From: Phytohabitans suffuscus | GTDB lineage: Bacteria; Actinomycetota; Actinomycetes; Mycobacteriales; Micromonosporaceae | DNA: 64,000 nucleotides | Assembly (NCBI RefSeq): GCF_011764565.1 | Contig: NZ_AP022871.1 | Coordinates: forward strand, 2,542,001-2,606,000 | Direction: 5' to 3' | Shown: piece after piece, positions 19,519 through 28,035 of the stretch | Layout: each line of letters begins with the position of its first letter | How positions within the stretch are numbered: the stretch's first letter is position 1 | Program-made: the position numbers and the translations under genes | Notes under the pieces: generated by a model | What the model was told of the DNA's origin: nothing | Databases searched by the model: none | Seen by the model: the letters and a program-made list of their open reading frames with translations, nothing else

Positions 19519-19579
19519 CCCAGAGGACCCATTCCAGTCCCAGATCAACGCCGCCGGGTCTCGGGCTGAGAGGAGGCTG

Positions 19580-19606
19580 GGCTGGCGTCGCGAAGCGACG
19601 CCAGCC
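19580..19606. terminator. Strong bidirectional hairpin terminator between pncA and ctaD
   Basis: A 12-bp perfect stem, GGCTGGCGTCGC with GCGACGCCAGCC, closes a three-base GAA loop. It lies between the convergent genes pncA and ctaD. There is no U-run, as is common for actinobacterial terminators. Confidence 0.75.
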
Positions 19607-19669
19607 GCGTGACGCGGAGGGTGAGGCCGCGGGAGCAACGGTCTGGACCACCGCGGACGTCGCGGTAGC
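19607..19669 (+). repeat. Dispersed repeat, copy A
   Basis: This 63-base segment directly follows the hairpin at 19580-19606. A related copy lies in inverted orientation at 63762-63822, and its first part (19614-19644) recurs base for base at 63970-64000. If read through it would encode EGEAAGATVWTTADVAVA, close to the reading from copy B. It contains ACCGCG-GACGT-CGCGGT, a small palindrome. Confidence 0.85.
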
Positions 19670-19699
19670 TCAAGGTCCCTTGCCCTTGGAACGGATCCT

Positions 19700-21457
19700 C
19701 TAGCGGTCGATCTCGGTCGAGGTGTCTTCCTGGTAGGAGGCGCCGCCGCGGGACTCGCTCGTCAGCGGCTTCGCGCCGCCCTCCGGCGGGGCCGCCAACT
19801 TGTGCGAGCCGGCGGCCAGCTCGGGGAACTTCGCGTCGAAGGCCGGGCGCTCGGAGCGGATGCGGGGCATGCGGTCGAAGTTGCGCAGCGGGGGCGGCGA
19901 CGAGGTCGCCCACTCCAGCGAGTTGCCGTGGCCCCACGGGTCGTCGACCTCGACCACCGGGCCGGCCTTGTACGACTTCCACACGTTGTAGAGGAACGGC
20001 AGCGTCGAGGCGCCCAGCACGAACGACCCGACCGTGGAGATCGTGTTGAGCGTGGTGAAGCCGTCGTCCGGGAGGTAGTCGGCGTACCGCCGGGGGAAGC
20101 CCTCGTTGCCCAGCCAGTGCTGCACCAGGAACGTGGTGTGGAAGCCGACGAAGGTCAGCCAGAAGTGAATCTTGCCGAGCCGCTCGTCGAGCATGCGGCC
20201 GGTCATCTTCGGGAACCAGAAGTACACGCCGGCGTACACGGCGAAGACGATCGTGCCGAAGAGGACGTAGTGGAAGTGGGCCACCACGAAGTACGAGTCG
20301 GAGACGTGGAAGTCGACCGGCGGGCTGGCCAGCAGCACGCCGGACAGGCCACCGAAGAGGAACGTCACCAGGAAGCCGATCGCGAACAGCATCGGTGACT
20401 CGAACGTCAGCTGGCCGCGCCACATGGTGCCGATCCAGTTGAAGAACTTCATGCCGGTGGGCACCGCGATCAGGAAGCTCAGGAAGCTGAAGAACGGCAG
20501 CAGCACCTGGCCGGTGGCGAACATGTGGTGCGCCCACACGCTCATCGACAGCGCCGCGATCGCGATCATGGCGCCGACCATGCCCTTGTAGCCGAACAGC
20601 GGCTTGCGGCTGAAGACCGGCACGACCTCGCTGATGATGCCGAAGAACGGCAGCGCGACGATGTAGACCTCGGGGTGCCCGAAGAACCAGAAGAGGTGCT
20701 GCCACAGCATCGGTCCGCCGGTGGCCGGGTCGAACACGTGCGCGCCGAGGATGCGGTCGGCGGCGAGCGCGAAGAGCGCGGCGGCCAGCAGCGGGAAGAC
20801 CAGGATCGCGAGCAGCGCCGTGATCAGGATCGACCACGTGAAGATCGGCATCCGGAACATCGTCATGCCGGGCGCGCGCAGCGTGAGGATCGTCGTGATC
20901 ATGTTGACGCCGCCGAGGATCGTGCCCAGACCGGAGATGGCCAGGCCGACGATCCACATGTTGGCGCCCACGCCGGGCGAGTTGACCGCGTCGTTGAGCG
21001 GCGCGTACGCGAACCAGCCGAAGTCGGCGGCGCCACCCGGCGTGACGAAGCCGGCCAGGGCGAGCGTGCCACCGAACGCGTACAGCCAGTAGGCGAAGGA
21101 GTTGAGCCGCGGGAACGACACGTCCGGTGCGCCGATCTGGATCGGCACGACGAAGTTGGCGAAGGCGAACACGATCGGCGTCGCGAAGAACAGCAGCATG
21201 ATCGTGCCGTGCATGGTGAACAGCTGGTTGTACTGCTCGGGCGAGAGGAACTGCATGCCCGGTCGGGCCAGCTCGGCACGCATGAGCAGGGCCATCAGGC
21301 CACCGATCATGAAGAACACGAAGGACGTGACCATGTACATGATCCCGATCTGCTTCGCGTCCGTGGTGCGGAGCAGGCGCGCGATCGCGGAGCCCTTGAC
21401 CGGCTCTCGGACCGGCCACGGCCGTGTCACGATCGGCTTCGGTGCGACGGTGGTCAC
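19700..21457 (-). CDS. ctaD: Cytochrome c oxidase subunit I (aa3 type)
   Basis: This is the catalytic haem-copper subunit of the terminal oxidase in the cytoplasmic membrane. It has about 12 membrane helices. Ligand motifs are in place: [12 protein letters not shown] (haem a), GHPEVYI (CuB and the cross-linked tyrosine), [10 protein letters not shown] (CuB) and [11 protein letters not shown] (haem ligands). The GTG at 21457 is chosen because a GGAGG site sits six bases upstream and homologues begin here. Length is 585 residues. The acidic C-terminal tail of about 70 residues is typical of actinobacteria. Other oxidase subunits are not adjacent. Confidence 0.95.
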   Translation of the reverse strand: MTTVAPKPIVTRPWPVREPVKGSAIARLLRTTDAKQIGIMYMVTSFVFFMIGGLMALLMRAELARPGMQFLSPEQYNQLFTMHGTIMLLFFATPIVFAFANFVVPIQIGAPDVSFPRLNSFAYWLYAFGGTLALAGFVTPGGAADFGWFAYAPLNDAVNSPGVGANMWIVGLAISGLGTILGGVNMITTILTLRAPGMTMFRMPIFTWSILITALLAILVFPLLAAALFALAADRILGAHVFDPATGGPMLWQHLFWFFGHPEVYIVALPFFGIISEVVPVFSRKPLFGYKGMVGAMIAIAALSMSVWAHHMFATGQVLLPFFSFLSFLIAVPTGMKFFNWIGTMWRGQLTFESPMLFAIGFLVTFLFGGLSGVLLASPPVDFHVSDSYFVVAHFHYVLFGTIVFAVYAGVYFWFPKMTGRMLDERLGKIHFWLTFVGFHTTFLVQHWLGNEGFPRRYADYLPDDGFTTLNTISTVGSFVLGASTLPFLYNVWKSYKAGPVVEVDDPWGHGNSLEWATSSPPPLRNFDRMPRIRSERPAFDAKFPELAAGSHKLAAPPEGGAKPLTSESRGGASYQEDTSTEIDR

Positions 21458-21632
21458 GCAGGGCCTCCGAGTGTGTGCTGGCTCTTGATCTGGCGGTCCA
21501 ACGGGCAGGATAGTCCTCCGCCGGTCGCCTCCCACTACGGGGGTTAGTAGCAAGCCCGCGGGCGGCACCCACCGGCCCGCCCGGGGCGTTCATCGAGCGA
21601 GGCGAGCGCGGGCGGCGGAGCCGGCGCCGGGC

Positions 21633-22748
21633 TCAGTGCGGCCCGACCAGCGCCTTGTAGTGGTCGGCGAAGATGGTGCCGCCGCGACGGCGCAGCAGCG
21701 GGTCGCGCAGGGTCGGCGCCACGTCGCGCAGCCGGTCACGGTCGCGGGTGCGCTCCAGCACCCAGCGGGTGCGCGGCCGGCGGCGCAGCTCGTACTCCGC
21801 CAGCGCCTCGGCCACCGTGGCGGCGCGGCGGATCGACTCGGCGAGCACGACGGCGTCTTCCAGCGCCATGGCGGCGCCCTGGGCGAGCGTGGGCGCGGTG
21901 GCGTGCGCGGCGTCGCCGACCAGCACGACCGGCCCCTGCGACCAGCTGGCGATCTCGACCTCGTCGGTGACCGCGACCTGCACCTTCTCTATCTCTATTG
22001 CGTCGAGCACCGCCGGCACCGGGCCGCCGAAGCCCTCGAAGACCTCTCGCAGCCGCGCCATCGGGTCGGGCGGCGCTGTGGAGCCGGCCTCGTCGGCGTA
22101 GCAGAACAGCCGCCCGGCACCCATGGGCATCACGACGAACGCGGCCCGCTTGCCGAGCACCGCGGTCCACTCGGAGATCTTCGGACCGCCGGTCACCACG
22201 CTGCGGTACATCACCTGGCCGACCGGGACCGCGGCGCTGCCCAGCGCGGCCATCACCCGCACGGAGGAGCGCCGGCCGTCGGCGCCGACCACCAGGTCGT
22301 ACTCCGCGCTGGAGCCGTCGCCGAACTCGACCTTGGCGGTCTCGCCGGACCCGACCTCGACGCGGGTCACCTCGGTCTCGTGGCGCACGGCGCCGCCGGC
22401 CCCGCTGAGCATCACGCGGTGCAGGTCGGCCCGGGGCAGCGCCCGGCACTCGCCGACGCCGTCCCACAGCGTGGTCAGGTCGACCTCGCAGAGCTGGCGC
22501 CCGCGCGAGTCGAGGAACCGCTGCCGCGTCACCACCTCGCCGCACGGCCGCACCGGGGCGTCGAGGTCGAGCTCGCGCAAAGCCCGTGTCGCGTTGCCAG
22601 GCAGGTAGATGCCCGCACCCGCCACAGTGGACGCCGGGAGCTTGTCGACCACCTGTGGTCGAAAGCCGGCCAGGCGCAGTGCGCGGGCGGCTGCCAGGCC
22701 GGCGATGCCGGCTCCGACAACGAGGATCCGCAGGCTGGATCCAAGCAT
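21633..22748 (-). CDS. FAD-dependent monooxygenase (aromatic hydroxylase family)
   Basis: The protein has the three fingerprints of class A flavin hydroxylases: GxGxxG in ILVVGAGIAGLAAARALRLA, the DG motif in LVVGADGRRSSVR, and the GD motif in VVLVGDAAHATAPTLAQGAA. The class uses NAD(P)H and O2 to hydroxylate aromatic substrates. The ATG at 22748 gives 371 residues; an upstream in-frame ATG adds only an arginine-rich stretch. It shares its strand with ctaD but a 175-base gap separates them. The substrate cannot be inferred. Confidence 0.9.
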   Translation of the reverse strand: MLGSSLRILVVGAGIAGLAAARALRLAGFRPQVVDKLPASTVAGAGIYLPGNATRALRELDLDAPVRPCGEVVTRQRFLDSRGRQLCEVDLTTLWDGVGECRALPRADLHRVMLSGAGGAVRHETEVTRVEVGSGETAKVEFGDGSSAEYDLVVGADGRRSSVRVMAALGSAAVPVGQVMYRSVVTGGPKISEWTAVLGKRAAFVVMPMGAGRLFCYADEAGSTAPPDPMARLREVFEGFGGPVPAVLDAIEIEKVQVAVTDEVEIASWSQGPVVLVGDAAHATAPTLAQGAAMALEDAVVLAESIRRAATVAEALAEYELRRRPRTRWVLERTRDRDRLRDVAPTLRDPLLRRRGGTIFADHYKALVGPH

Positions 22749-22812
22749 GTGCGAACGCCTCCGGAATTTTCCAGCCCCGGTGCTGGGGAGGGGCAACGCG
22801 TTGAAGCCAAGA

Positions 22813-22866
22813 GACTACTCGGAGCGACCGGCCAAGGGTAGGCCCCGATCGCGTCTAAGAGTAGTC
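22813..22866. terminator. Stem-loop downstream of kdgK
   Basis: GACTACTC (22813-22820) pairs with GAGTAGTC (22859-22866), and an inner GGCC / GGCC pairing lies between them. It is about 75 bases after the kdgK stop and about 65 bases before the FAD monooxygenase start on the same strand. It may act as a terminator or attenuator. Confidence 0.4.
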
Positions 22867-22940
22867 CCCCGAACACGCAATTGCGCTACGCAAGTCTCAC
22901 GTTTTCACGCACGAGTGCCCCGACAAAACCACACACACCA

Positions 22941-24038
22941 TCACCTTTGGACGCGGGCACCGCCTCCGCGCATCAGCGCCTCGACTTCTTTGCGGCTCGC
23001 CATCGACGTATCGCCGGGTGTCGTCATCGCGAGCGCGCCGTGTGCCGCGCCGTACTCCACGGCGGTCGCGAGGTCTCCGGTCGTGAGAAGGCCGTAGACA
23101 AGGCCGGACGCGAAGCTGTCGCCGCCGCCCACGCGGTCCAGGATCTCCAGACCCGGCCGGTGGGTCGCCTCGGCGAAGGCGCCGCCGGCCCAGGCGATCG
23201 CGCCCCAGTCGTTGACCGTCGCGCTCCGCACGGTGCGCAGGGTGGTGGCCACGACCGCGAAGTTGCCGTACTCCTTCGTTACTTCCTCGATCATGCGGCG
23301 GAAGTTGGCAACCTCCAGCGTGGACAGTGACTCGTCGGTGTCCGGCACCTCGAAGCCGAGCGAGGCGGTGAAGTCCTCCTCGTTGCCGATCATCACGTCG
23401 ACGTAGCGCGCGAGCCGCCGGTTGACCTCCTGCGCCCGCTCCTTGCCACCGACCGCCTTCCAGAGGCTGGGCCGGTAGTTCAGGTCGTACGAGATGACGG
23501 TGCCGTGCCGGCGCGCCGCGGACATGGCCGCCTCGATCACGTCCGGGGTGGTCTCGGAGAGCGCGGCGTAGATGCCCCCGGTGTGCAGCCAGCGCGCGCC
23601 CAGCGTGCCGAAGAGGTGGTCCCAGTCGACGTCGTCGGGGCGGAGCTGGCTGGCCGCGGTGTGGCCGCGGTCGGAGGTGCCCACCGCGCCCCGCACGCCG
23701 AAGCCGCGCTCGGTGAAGTTGAGACCGTTGCGCACCGCCCGGCCGATGCCGTCGTACGGCATCCACTTCACGAACGAGGTGTCGACGCCGCCCTGCAGTA
23801 CGAGGTCTTCGAGCAGCCGCCCCACCTCGTTGTCGGCGAACGCGGTGACCACCGCGGTGCGCATGCCGAAGCAGCGGCGCAGCCCGCGGGCCACGTTGTA
23901 CTCCCCGCCGCCCTCCCACGCCCGGAAGCTGCGGGCGGTGCGCACCCGCCCCTCACTCGGGTCGAGGCGCAGCATGATCTCGCCGAGCGAGACGAGGTCG
24001 TAGCGGCACTCCTGCGCCGGCCTTGTCTGGAGCGTCAC
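22941..24038 (-). CDS. kdgK: PfkB-family sugar kinase, probable 2-keto-3-deoxygluconate kinase
   Basis: The enzyme belongs to the ribokinase/PfkB fold. The N-terminal LVSLGEIMLRLDPSEGRVRT, the sugar-binding GGEYNVARGLRR, and the C-terminal anion-hole motif RVGGGDSFASGLVYGL (catalytic Asp in GGGDSF) are clear. Its stop-start overlap (GTGA) with a KDPG aldolase gene makes 2-keto-3-deoxygluconate the most likely substrate, producing KDPG for cleavage to pyruvate and glyceraldehyde 3-phosphate. Length is 365 residues from GTG 24038. Confidence 0.87.
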   Translation of the reverse strand: MTLQTRPAQECRYDLVSLGEIMLRLDPSEGRVRTARSFRAWEGGGEYNVARGLRRCFGMRTAVVTAFADNEVGRLLEDLVLQGGVDTSFVKWMPYDGIGRAVRNGLNFTERGFGVRGAVGTSDRGHTAASQLRPDDVDWDHLFGTLGARWLHTGGIYAALSETTPDVIEAAMSAARRHGTVISYDLNYRPSLWKAVGGKERAQEVNRRLARYVDVMIGNEEDFTASLGFEVPDTDESLSTLEVANFRRMIEEVTKEYGNFAVVATTLRTVRSATVNDWGAIAWAGGAFAEATHRPGLEILDRVGGGDSFASGLVYGLLTTGDLATAVEYGAAHGALAMTTPGDTSMASRKEVEALMRGGGARVQR

Positions 24039-24694
24039 CGTGCCTCCTGGTCCGCTCGCGAGGTCACCGCGACGGCTTCCGCGGTGAGCCGGGTGACCTC
24101 GTCCCACTTGCCGGCGGCGAGCAGGTCGGGCGCGACCATCCAGGTGCCGCCGACCGCGAAGACCGCGCCGAGCGCGAGGTAGTCGGGCAGGTTGCCGGTG
24201 TTGACCCCGCCGGTGGGGATGAACCGCACGGACCGGAACGGGGCGGCCAGCGCTTTGATCATCTTGGCCCCGCCGATCTGCTCGGCGGGGAAGAACTTGA
24301 CGATCGACAGCCCCACGTCGAGTGCCATCTGGATCTCCGTGGCGGTGGCCGCACCCGGGTAGACCGGCAGGCCGACCTCCTGGCAGTGGGCCACCACCGG
24401 GTAGCTGAACCCCGGGCTGACCACGAACTTCGCCCCCGCCTCGACCGCCGCGTCGACCTGGGCCGGGGTCAGCACGGTGCCGGCACCGACCAGCAGCTCG
24501 GGATTCTCCGCCATGATCCGGATCGCCTCGGCGGCCGCGTCGGTGCGGAAGGTCACCTCCACACTGCGCAGGCCGCCCGCGGTCAGCGCGGCGGCCAGCG
24601 GCTCGGCTCCCGCCGCGTCCTCCAGGACCACCACCGGCAGCAGCCGGGCGGCACCGATTGCTTGTTCAACATGATGAACGCTGGTCACGTACAT
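24035..24694 (-). CDS. eda: KDPG/KHG aldolase
   Basis: Eda is a class I aldolase splitting 2-keto-3-deoxy-6-phosphogluconate into pyruvate and glyceraldehyde 3-phosphate. The Schiff-base lysine is in SIVKFFPAEQIGG, the catalytic glutamate in SVEVTFRTDAA, and the phosphate site in IPTGGVNTGN. The start is uncertain: ATG 24694 is used here, and GTG 24688 or ATG 24700 are alternatives. All lie inside the candidate operator region shared with the divergent IclR gene. It is translationally coupled to kdgK. Sources of the substrate could be pectin- or uronate-derived sugars. Confidence 0.92.
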   Translation of the reverse strand: MYVTSVHHVEQAIGAARLLPVVVLEDAAGAEPLAAALTAGGLRSVEVTFRTDAAAEAIRIMAENPELLVGAGTVLTPAQVDAAVEAGAKFVVSPGFSYPVVAHCQEVGLPVYPGAATATEIQMALDVGLSIVKFFPAEQIGGAKMIKALAAPFRSVRFIPTGGVNTGNLPDYLALGAVFAVGGTWMVAPDLLAAGKWDEVTRLTAEAVAVTSRADQEAR

Positions 24695-24698
24695 GACC
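24664..24698. promoter_or_regulatory. Tandem inverted repeats, candidate IclR operator for eda-kdgK
   Basis: Two inverted repeats of the same design lie side by side: GTTCA-N6-TGAAC (24664-24679) and GGTCA-N6-TGACC (24683-24698), 19 bases centre to centre. They sit between the divergent IclR gene and eda, and overlap the proposed eda start. IclR regulators commonly bind paired sites at such places. The geometry is seen directly; the function is inferred. Confidence 0.6.
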
Positions 24699-24710
24699 AT
24701 AATGGAAGGC

Positions 24711-25469
24711 ATGACTTCGGTCCAACCCCCCGTGAAGTCCGCCGACCGCACCCTGGAGGTGCTGGAGGCGCTCGCCGCGTCCCCCACCCGCCGCTCGCTG
24801 GTCGAGCTGTCCCGCACGCTCGACATCCCCAAGAGCAGCCTGCACGGCATCCTGCGCACGATGGCCCGGCGCGGCTGGGTGGAGACCGACCCGACCGGCA
24901 CCCGCTTCGGCCTGGGCGTGCGCGCGCTGGAGGTGGGCGCGGCGTACCTCGACGCGGACGACGCGGTGGGCCTCGTGGCCGGCGTGCTCGACGAGCTGTC
25001 CCGGCAGTTCGGCGAGGCCACCCACCTCGGCCGGCTCGACGGCCCGGACGTCGTCTACCTGGCCAAACGCGAGTCGACGCACCGCCTCCGGCTGTACAGC
25101 GCGATCGGCCGCAAGCTGCCCGCGCACGCCACCGCGCTGGGCAAGGCCCTGCTCGCCCGCCACCCGGACCCGGAAGCCCAGCTGCGCTGGCCGCTCCCCC
25201 GGCTGACGACCCGCACGATCACCGACCGGGACGCGCTCCACGCGGAGCTTCGGCACACGCGGGAACGGGGATACGCGGTCGACCGTGAGGAGAACACCGA
25301 CGGCATCGTGTGCTTCGCGATCGCGGTACCGCTGGCCGACCCGCCGGCCGACGCGATCAGCATCTCGGTGCCGGTCGCTCGGATCGGGCCGGAGAGCGAG
25401 GAGCTGATCACGGGTGCGCTCGCCCGAACCACGGAGCAGCTAAGGGCCGCGCGCAGCATGTTTTCATAA
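24711..25469 (+). CDS. IclR-family transcriptional regulator, probable repressor of eda-kdgK
   Basis: The N-terminal winged helix-turn-helix reads [20 protein letters not shown], then [20 protein letters not shown]. The C-terminal IclR effector domain has [11 protein letters not shown] and the signature [20 protein letters not shown]. Length is 252 residues from ATG 24711; in-frame ATGs at 24702 and 24693 are possible. It is divergent from eda-kdgK, so it most likely controls those genes in response to KDG or KDPG, as KdgR-type IclR proteins do. Confidence 0.9.
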   Translation: MTSVQPPVKSADRTLEVLEALAASPTRRSLVELSRTLDIPKSSLHGILRTMARRGWVETDPTGTRFGLGVRALEVGAAYLDADDAVGLVAGVLDELSRQFGEATHLGRLDGPDVVYLAKRESTHRLRLYSAIGRKLPAHATALGKALLARHPDPEAQLRWPLPRLTTRTITDRDALHAELRHTRERGYAVDREENTDGIVCFAIAVPLADPPADAISISVPVARIGPESEELITGALARTTEQLRAARSMFS

Positions 25470-25491
25470 TCGTGAATATGTCCTAACCTCA

Positions 25492-25505
25492 TGGGAGCGC
25501 TCCCG
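25492..25505. promoter_or_regulatory. CebR-like operator upstream of the GH12 cellulase
   Basis: TGGGAGCGCTCCCG differs by one base from TGGGAGCGCTCCCA, the operator bound by the LacI-type cellobiose repressor CebR in streptomycetes. It lies 44 bases before the cellulase start. Cellobiose-type induction is therefore likely; a cebR gene is not in this window. Confidence 0.8.
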
Positions 25506-25548
25506 TCCGACCCACCCGGACCCGTCCCCACCACGAGAAGGAGCACCC

Positions 25549-26715
25549 ATGAAACGCCCGATACGCGCATTGGCCGCGATCGGCCTCTTCATCGCGGGCA
25601 CCGCCACGGTCATCACCGTCGCCGCCACACCGGCGCAGGCCGACGTCCGCATCTGCGAGCAGTACGGTACGACGACCATCCAGGGCCGCTACGTCGTGCA
25701 GAACAACCGCTGGGGTTCCAACGCCGAGCAGTGCATCAACGTCACTGACACCGGCTTCTCGATCGTGAGCCAGCAGGGCAGCGCCGCGACCAACGGCGCA
25801 CCGCTGTCGTACCCCTCGGTCTACTTCGGCTGCCACTACACCAACTGCTCGCCCGGCACCAACCTGCCGCTCCAGGTCAGCCAGATCAGCGCCATCCCGA
25901 CCAGCATCAACTACACGTACGGGAGCGGCACCTACAACGCCTCGTTCGACATCTGGCTGGACCCGACGCCCCGCCGCGACGGCGTCAACCAGATGGAGAT
26001 CATGATCTGGTTCAACCGGCAGGGCTCGATCCAGCCCATCGGCTCCTCGGTCGGCACCGGCACGGTCGCCGGCCGCACCTGGGACGTCTGGCGCGGCAGC
26101 AACGGCTCCAACAACGTCATCTCATACGTGGCGCCGTCGCCGATCAACAGCTGGAGCTTCAACGTCCTGGACTTCGTCAACGACATCCGCAGCCGCGGCG
26201 CGATCACCAACTCCTGGTACCTGACCAGCATCCAGGGCGGCTTCGAGCCGTGGAACGGCGGCGTCGGCAACGGCGTGACCTCGTTCTCCACCACCGTCAA
26301 CCAGGGCACCCCGCCCACGACCCCGCCGACCAGCCCGCCGACCACCACCCGGCCCCCGGTCACCACACCTCCGGTCACCACGCCCCCGCCGGGCGGCGGT
26401 GGCGCCTGCCGGGTCGCGTACACGGCGAACTCGTGGAACAACGGCTTCACCGGCAACGTGACGGTGACCAACACGAGCTCCAGCACCGTCAACGGCTGGA
26501 CACTGGGCTTCTCGTTCCCGAGCGGCCAGCAGATCACCAACAGCTGGAACGCGACCGTGACGCAGAGCGGCTCCTCGGTGACCGCCCGCAACGTCGGCTA
26601 CAACGGCACGATCGCCCCCGGCGCCAGCCAGTCGTTCGGCTTCCAGGGCACGCACGGCGGCACGAACGGAGCACCCACCGGCTGGACGCTGAACGGGACC
26701 GCCTGCTCCTCCTGA
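25549..26715 (+). CDS. Secreted GH12 endoglucanase with a CBM2 cellulose-binding module
   Basis: The 388-residue protein is a modular extracellular cellulase that cuts internal beta-1,4-glucan bonds. A Sec signal peptide covers residues 1-31 ([17 protein letters not shown]...TPAQA). The GH12 domain spans about 35-252, with nucleophile E150 in NQMEIMIWF and acid/base E233 in [10 protein letters not shown] Pro/Thr linker (about 254-281) leads to a CBM2 from C287 ([20 protein letters not shown]) with the usual terminal cysteine and conserved tryptophans. An AAGGAG site at 25538-25543 fixes the ATG. The gene stands alone between a CebR-like box and a strong terminator. Confidence 0.96.
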   Translation: MKRPIRALAAIGLFIAGTATVITVAATPAQADVRICEQYGTTTIQGRYVVQNNRWGSNAEQCINVTDTGFSIVSQQGSAATNGAPLSYPSVYFGCHYTNCSPGTNLPLQVSQISAIPTSINYTYGSGTYNASFDIWLDPTPRRDGVNQMEIMIWFNRQGSIQPIGSSVGTGTVAGRTWDVWRGSNGSNNVISYVAPSPINSWSFNVLDFVNDIRSRGAITNSWYLTSIQGGFEPWNGGVGNGVTSFSTTVNQGTPPTTPPTSPPTTTRPPVTTPPVTTPPPGGGGACRVAYTANSWNNGFTGNVTVTNTSSSTVNGWTLGFSFPSGQQITNSWNATVTQSGSSVTARNVGYNGTIAPGASQSFGFQGTHGGTNGAPTGWTLNGTACSS

Positions 26716-26732
26716 CCCCATCCACTCCGCAC

Positions 26733-26764
26733 CGATCGGGGCGCCCTGAAGGGCGCCCCGATCG
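26733..26764. terminator. Terminator of the GH12 gene
   Basis: A 14-bp perfect stem (26733-26746 with 26751-26764) with a TGAA loop follows the cellulase stop by 17 bases. The arm reads CGATCGGGGCGCCC. Confidence 0.85.
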
Positions 26765-26848
26765 CCTACCGGCCCTCTGACCTGGCCAGCCGCCGCGAGG
26801 GCCGGCCCCTCAAGCCGACGAGGATCAAGCCAGATCAGCAGCTTCGCA

Positions 26849-26915
26849 GCAAAGTTTTCCTCACACCGCCGATTTGCCCACGACAGCTAAACCCTGGTTT
26901 CGTGGCAAACTTTGC
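26849..26915. promoter_or_regulatory. Inverted repeat at the start of the AbiE-like operon, candidate autoregulation site
   Basis: GCAAAGTTT (26849-26857) and AAACTTTGC (26907-26915) are perfect inverted 9-mers 49 bases apart; with flanks the match is about 14 of 16. The right arm ends three bases before the chosen GTG. AbiEi-type antitoxins are known to repress their own operon through inverted repeats at the promoter. Confidence 0.5.
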
Positions 26916-26918
26916 TTC

Positions 26919-28010
26919 GTGCACCTGGACACGGAGCGAGAGCTGCTCGATGCGGCGTTCGAGCGACTGCGAGACCTGCTGGCCGACGACGAGGGCATGG
27001 AGCTGAGGCCGCACTCGGCCGACCTGCCTGACAGCGGCCGTGAGACGGCTTGGCAGGTATCCGCGCCAAACCACACGAGCCCGCTTCTGGTAGAGGCGTT
27101 CCGCCGGTTCACGCCGCGGGACGCGGACCGCGTTCTGGGTGGCGTCACGCCATTCATGCGCAAAATGCTCCACAATCCACCACTGGTGGTCGTCGCCCCG
27201 TGGCTGAGTCCGCGATCACGGCAGCTCTTGACTGAACGCGGGATCAACTACATCGACCTCACCGGAAACGTACGGCTGCGGGTGGCGCGACCTTCCATCT
27301 ATCTGCGCTTGGACGGCGCACAACAGGATCCGAACCCTCGCATCAAGCCACCGGTGCGGCTGCGGGGCGCCGGCGTCAACGCCCTGGTGCGCATCCTGGT
27401 GGATGTCGAGCCTCCCTACCGGATGCTGCACCTGGCCGAGGCGGCGGGATTGAGCCCGGCCTACGTGTCGCGAACTCTCGCGGCGCTTGACGAGGAGCGC
27501 CTCATCGAGCGGGACCCGCAGACCAGGGTCGTCAGTCTCGTGGACTGGCAGGGGCTGCTCCGCGCCCGCGCCGAGCACTACGGGTTGCTACGGTCCAACC
27601 GCTACGAGAGCTACATAGCGCGCACCGGCGCGAACGCCCTCTACCGGCGCCTCGCCACCACACGGGAGCAGGTGCAGGTCACCGGGTCGTACGCCGTCAG
27701 CGAGTATGTCAGCCTCGCCGCCCCGGCTCAGTTGGCGTTGTACGTGCCCAGCTTCGACGAATTCGCACGAAGGCATGAGTTGCTGCCGGCGAACCAGGGC
27801 GCTGACGTCGTGCTCCTGCGGGCCGCCGACAAGTCACAGCTTGATCGGACGCGTCAGGTCGAGTCGGGAACGTTCCACGTGGGTATTTCCCAACTCGCCC
27901 TGGACTGCCTGGGTGGAAACGGACGGTTGCCTGAAGAAGGAGATGCACTGCTGGAGTGGATGTACGACAATATTGCGCGTTGGCGGTCACCTCACCTCTC
28001 ACCGCGGTAG
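26919..28010 (+). CDS. AbiEi-like antitoxin / winged-helix regulator of a type IV toxin-antitoxin pair
   Basis: The protein carries a central winged helix-turn-helix (ALVRILVDVEPPYRMLHLAE, then AAGLSPAYVSRTLAALDEER) inside a longer alpha/beta protein with conserved blocks LLTERGINYIDLTGNVRLRV and VQVTGSYAVSEYVSLA. The directly following gene is a nucleotidyltransferase-like protein, which matches the AbiEi-AbiEii plan. The start is uncertain: GTG 26919 (363 residues) is preferred because the operator-like repeat would otherwise be coding; a TTG at 26874 is the upstream limit. Base composition is visibly less GC-extreme than in neighbouring genes, which suggests acquisition. Confidence 0.65.
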   Translation: MHLDTERELLDAAFERLRDLLADDEGMELRPHSADLPDSGRETAWQVSAPNHTSPLLVEAFRRFTPRDADRVLGGVTPFMRKMLHNPPLVVVAPWLSPRSRQLLTERGINYIDLTGNVRLRVARPSIYLRLDGAQQDPNPRIKPPVRLRGAGVNALVRILVDVEPPYRMLHLAEAAGLSPAYVSRTLAALDEERLIERDPQTRVVSLVDWQGLLRARAEHYGLLRSNRYESYIARTGANALYRRLATTREQVQVTGSYAVSEYVSLAAPAQLALYVPSFDEFARRHELLPANQGADVVLLRAADKSQLDRTRQVESGTFHVGISQLALDCLGGNGRLPEEGDALLEWMYDNIARWRSPHLSPR

Positions 28011-28035
28011 CGCACAAGGCAGTAATGTCGCCGGC

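Noticed and set aside
19640..19700. Extension of pncA-antisense or pncA-overlapping frames through repeat copy A as a coding tail (EGEAAGATVWTTADVAVA)
   Set aside because: The same peptide arises from the other repeat copies in non-genic places, so it reflects the repeat, not a protein.
20525..21547. Open frame of 340 codons opposite ctaD
   Set aside because: Low-complexity Arg/Asp/His composition, no start signal, and fully antisense to a well-conserved gene.
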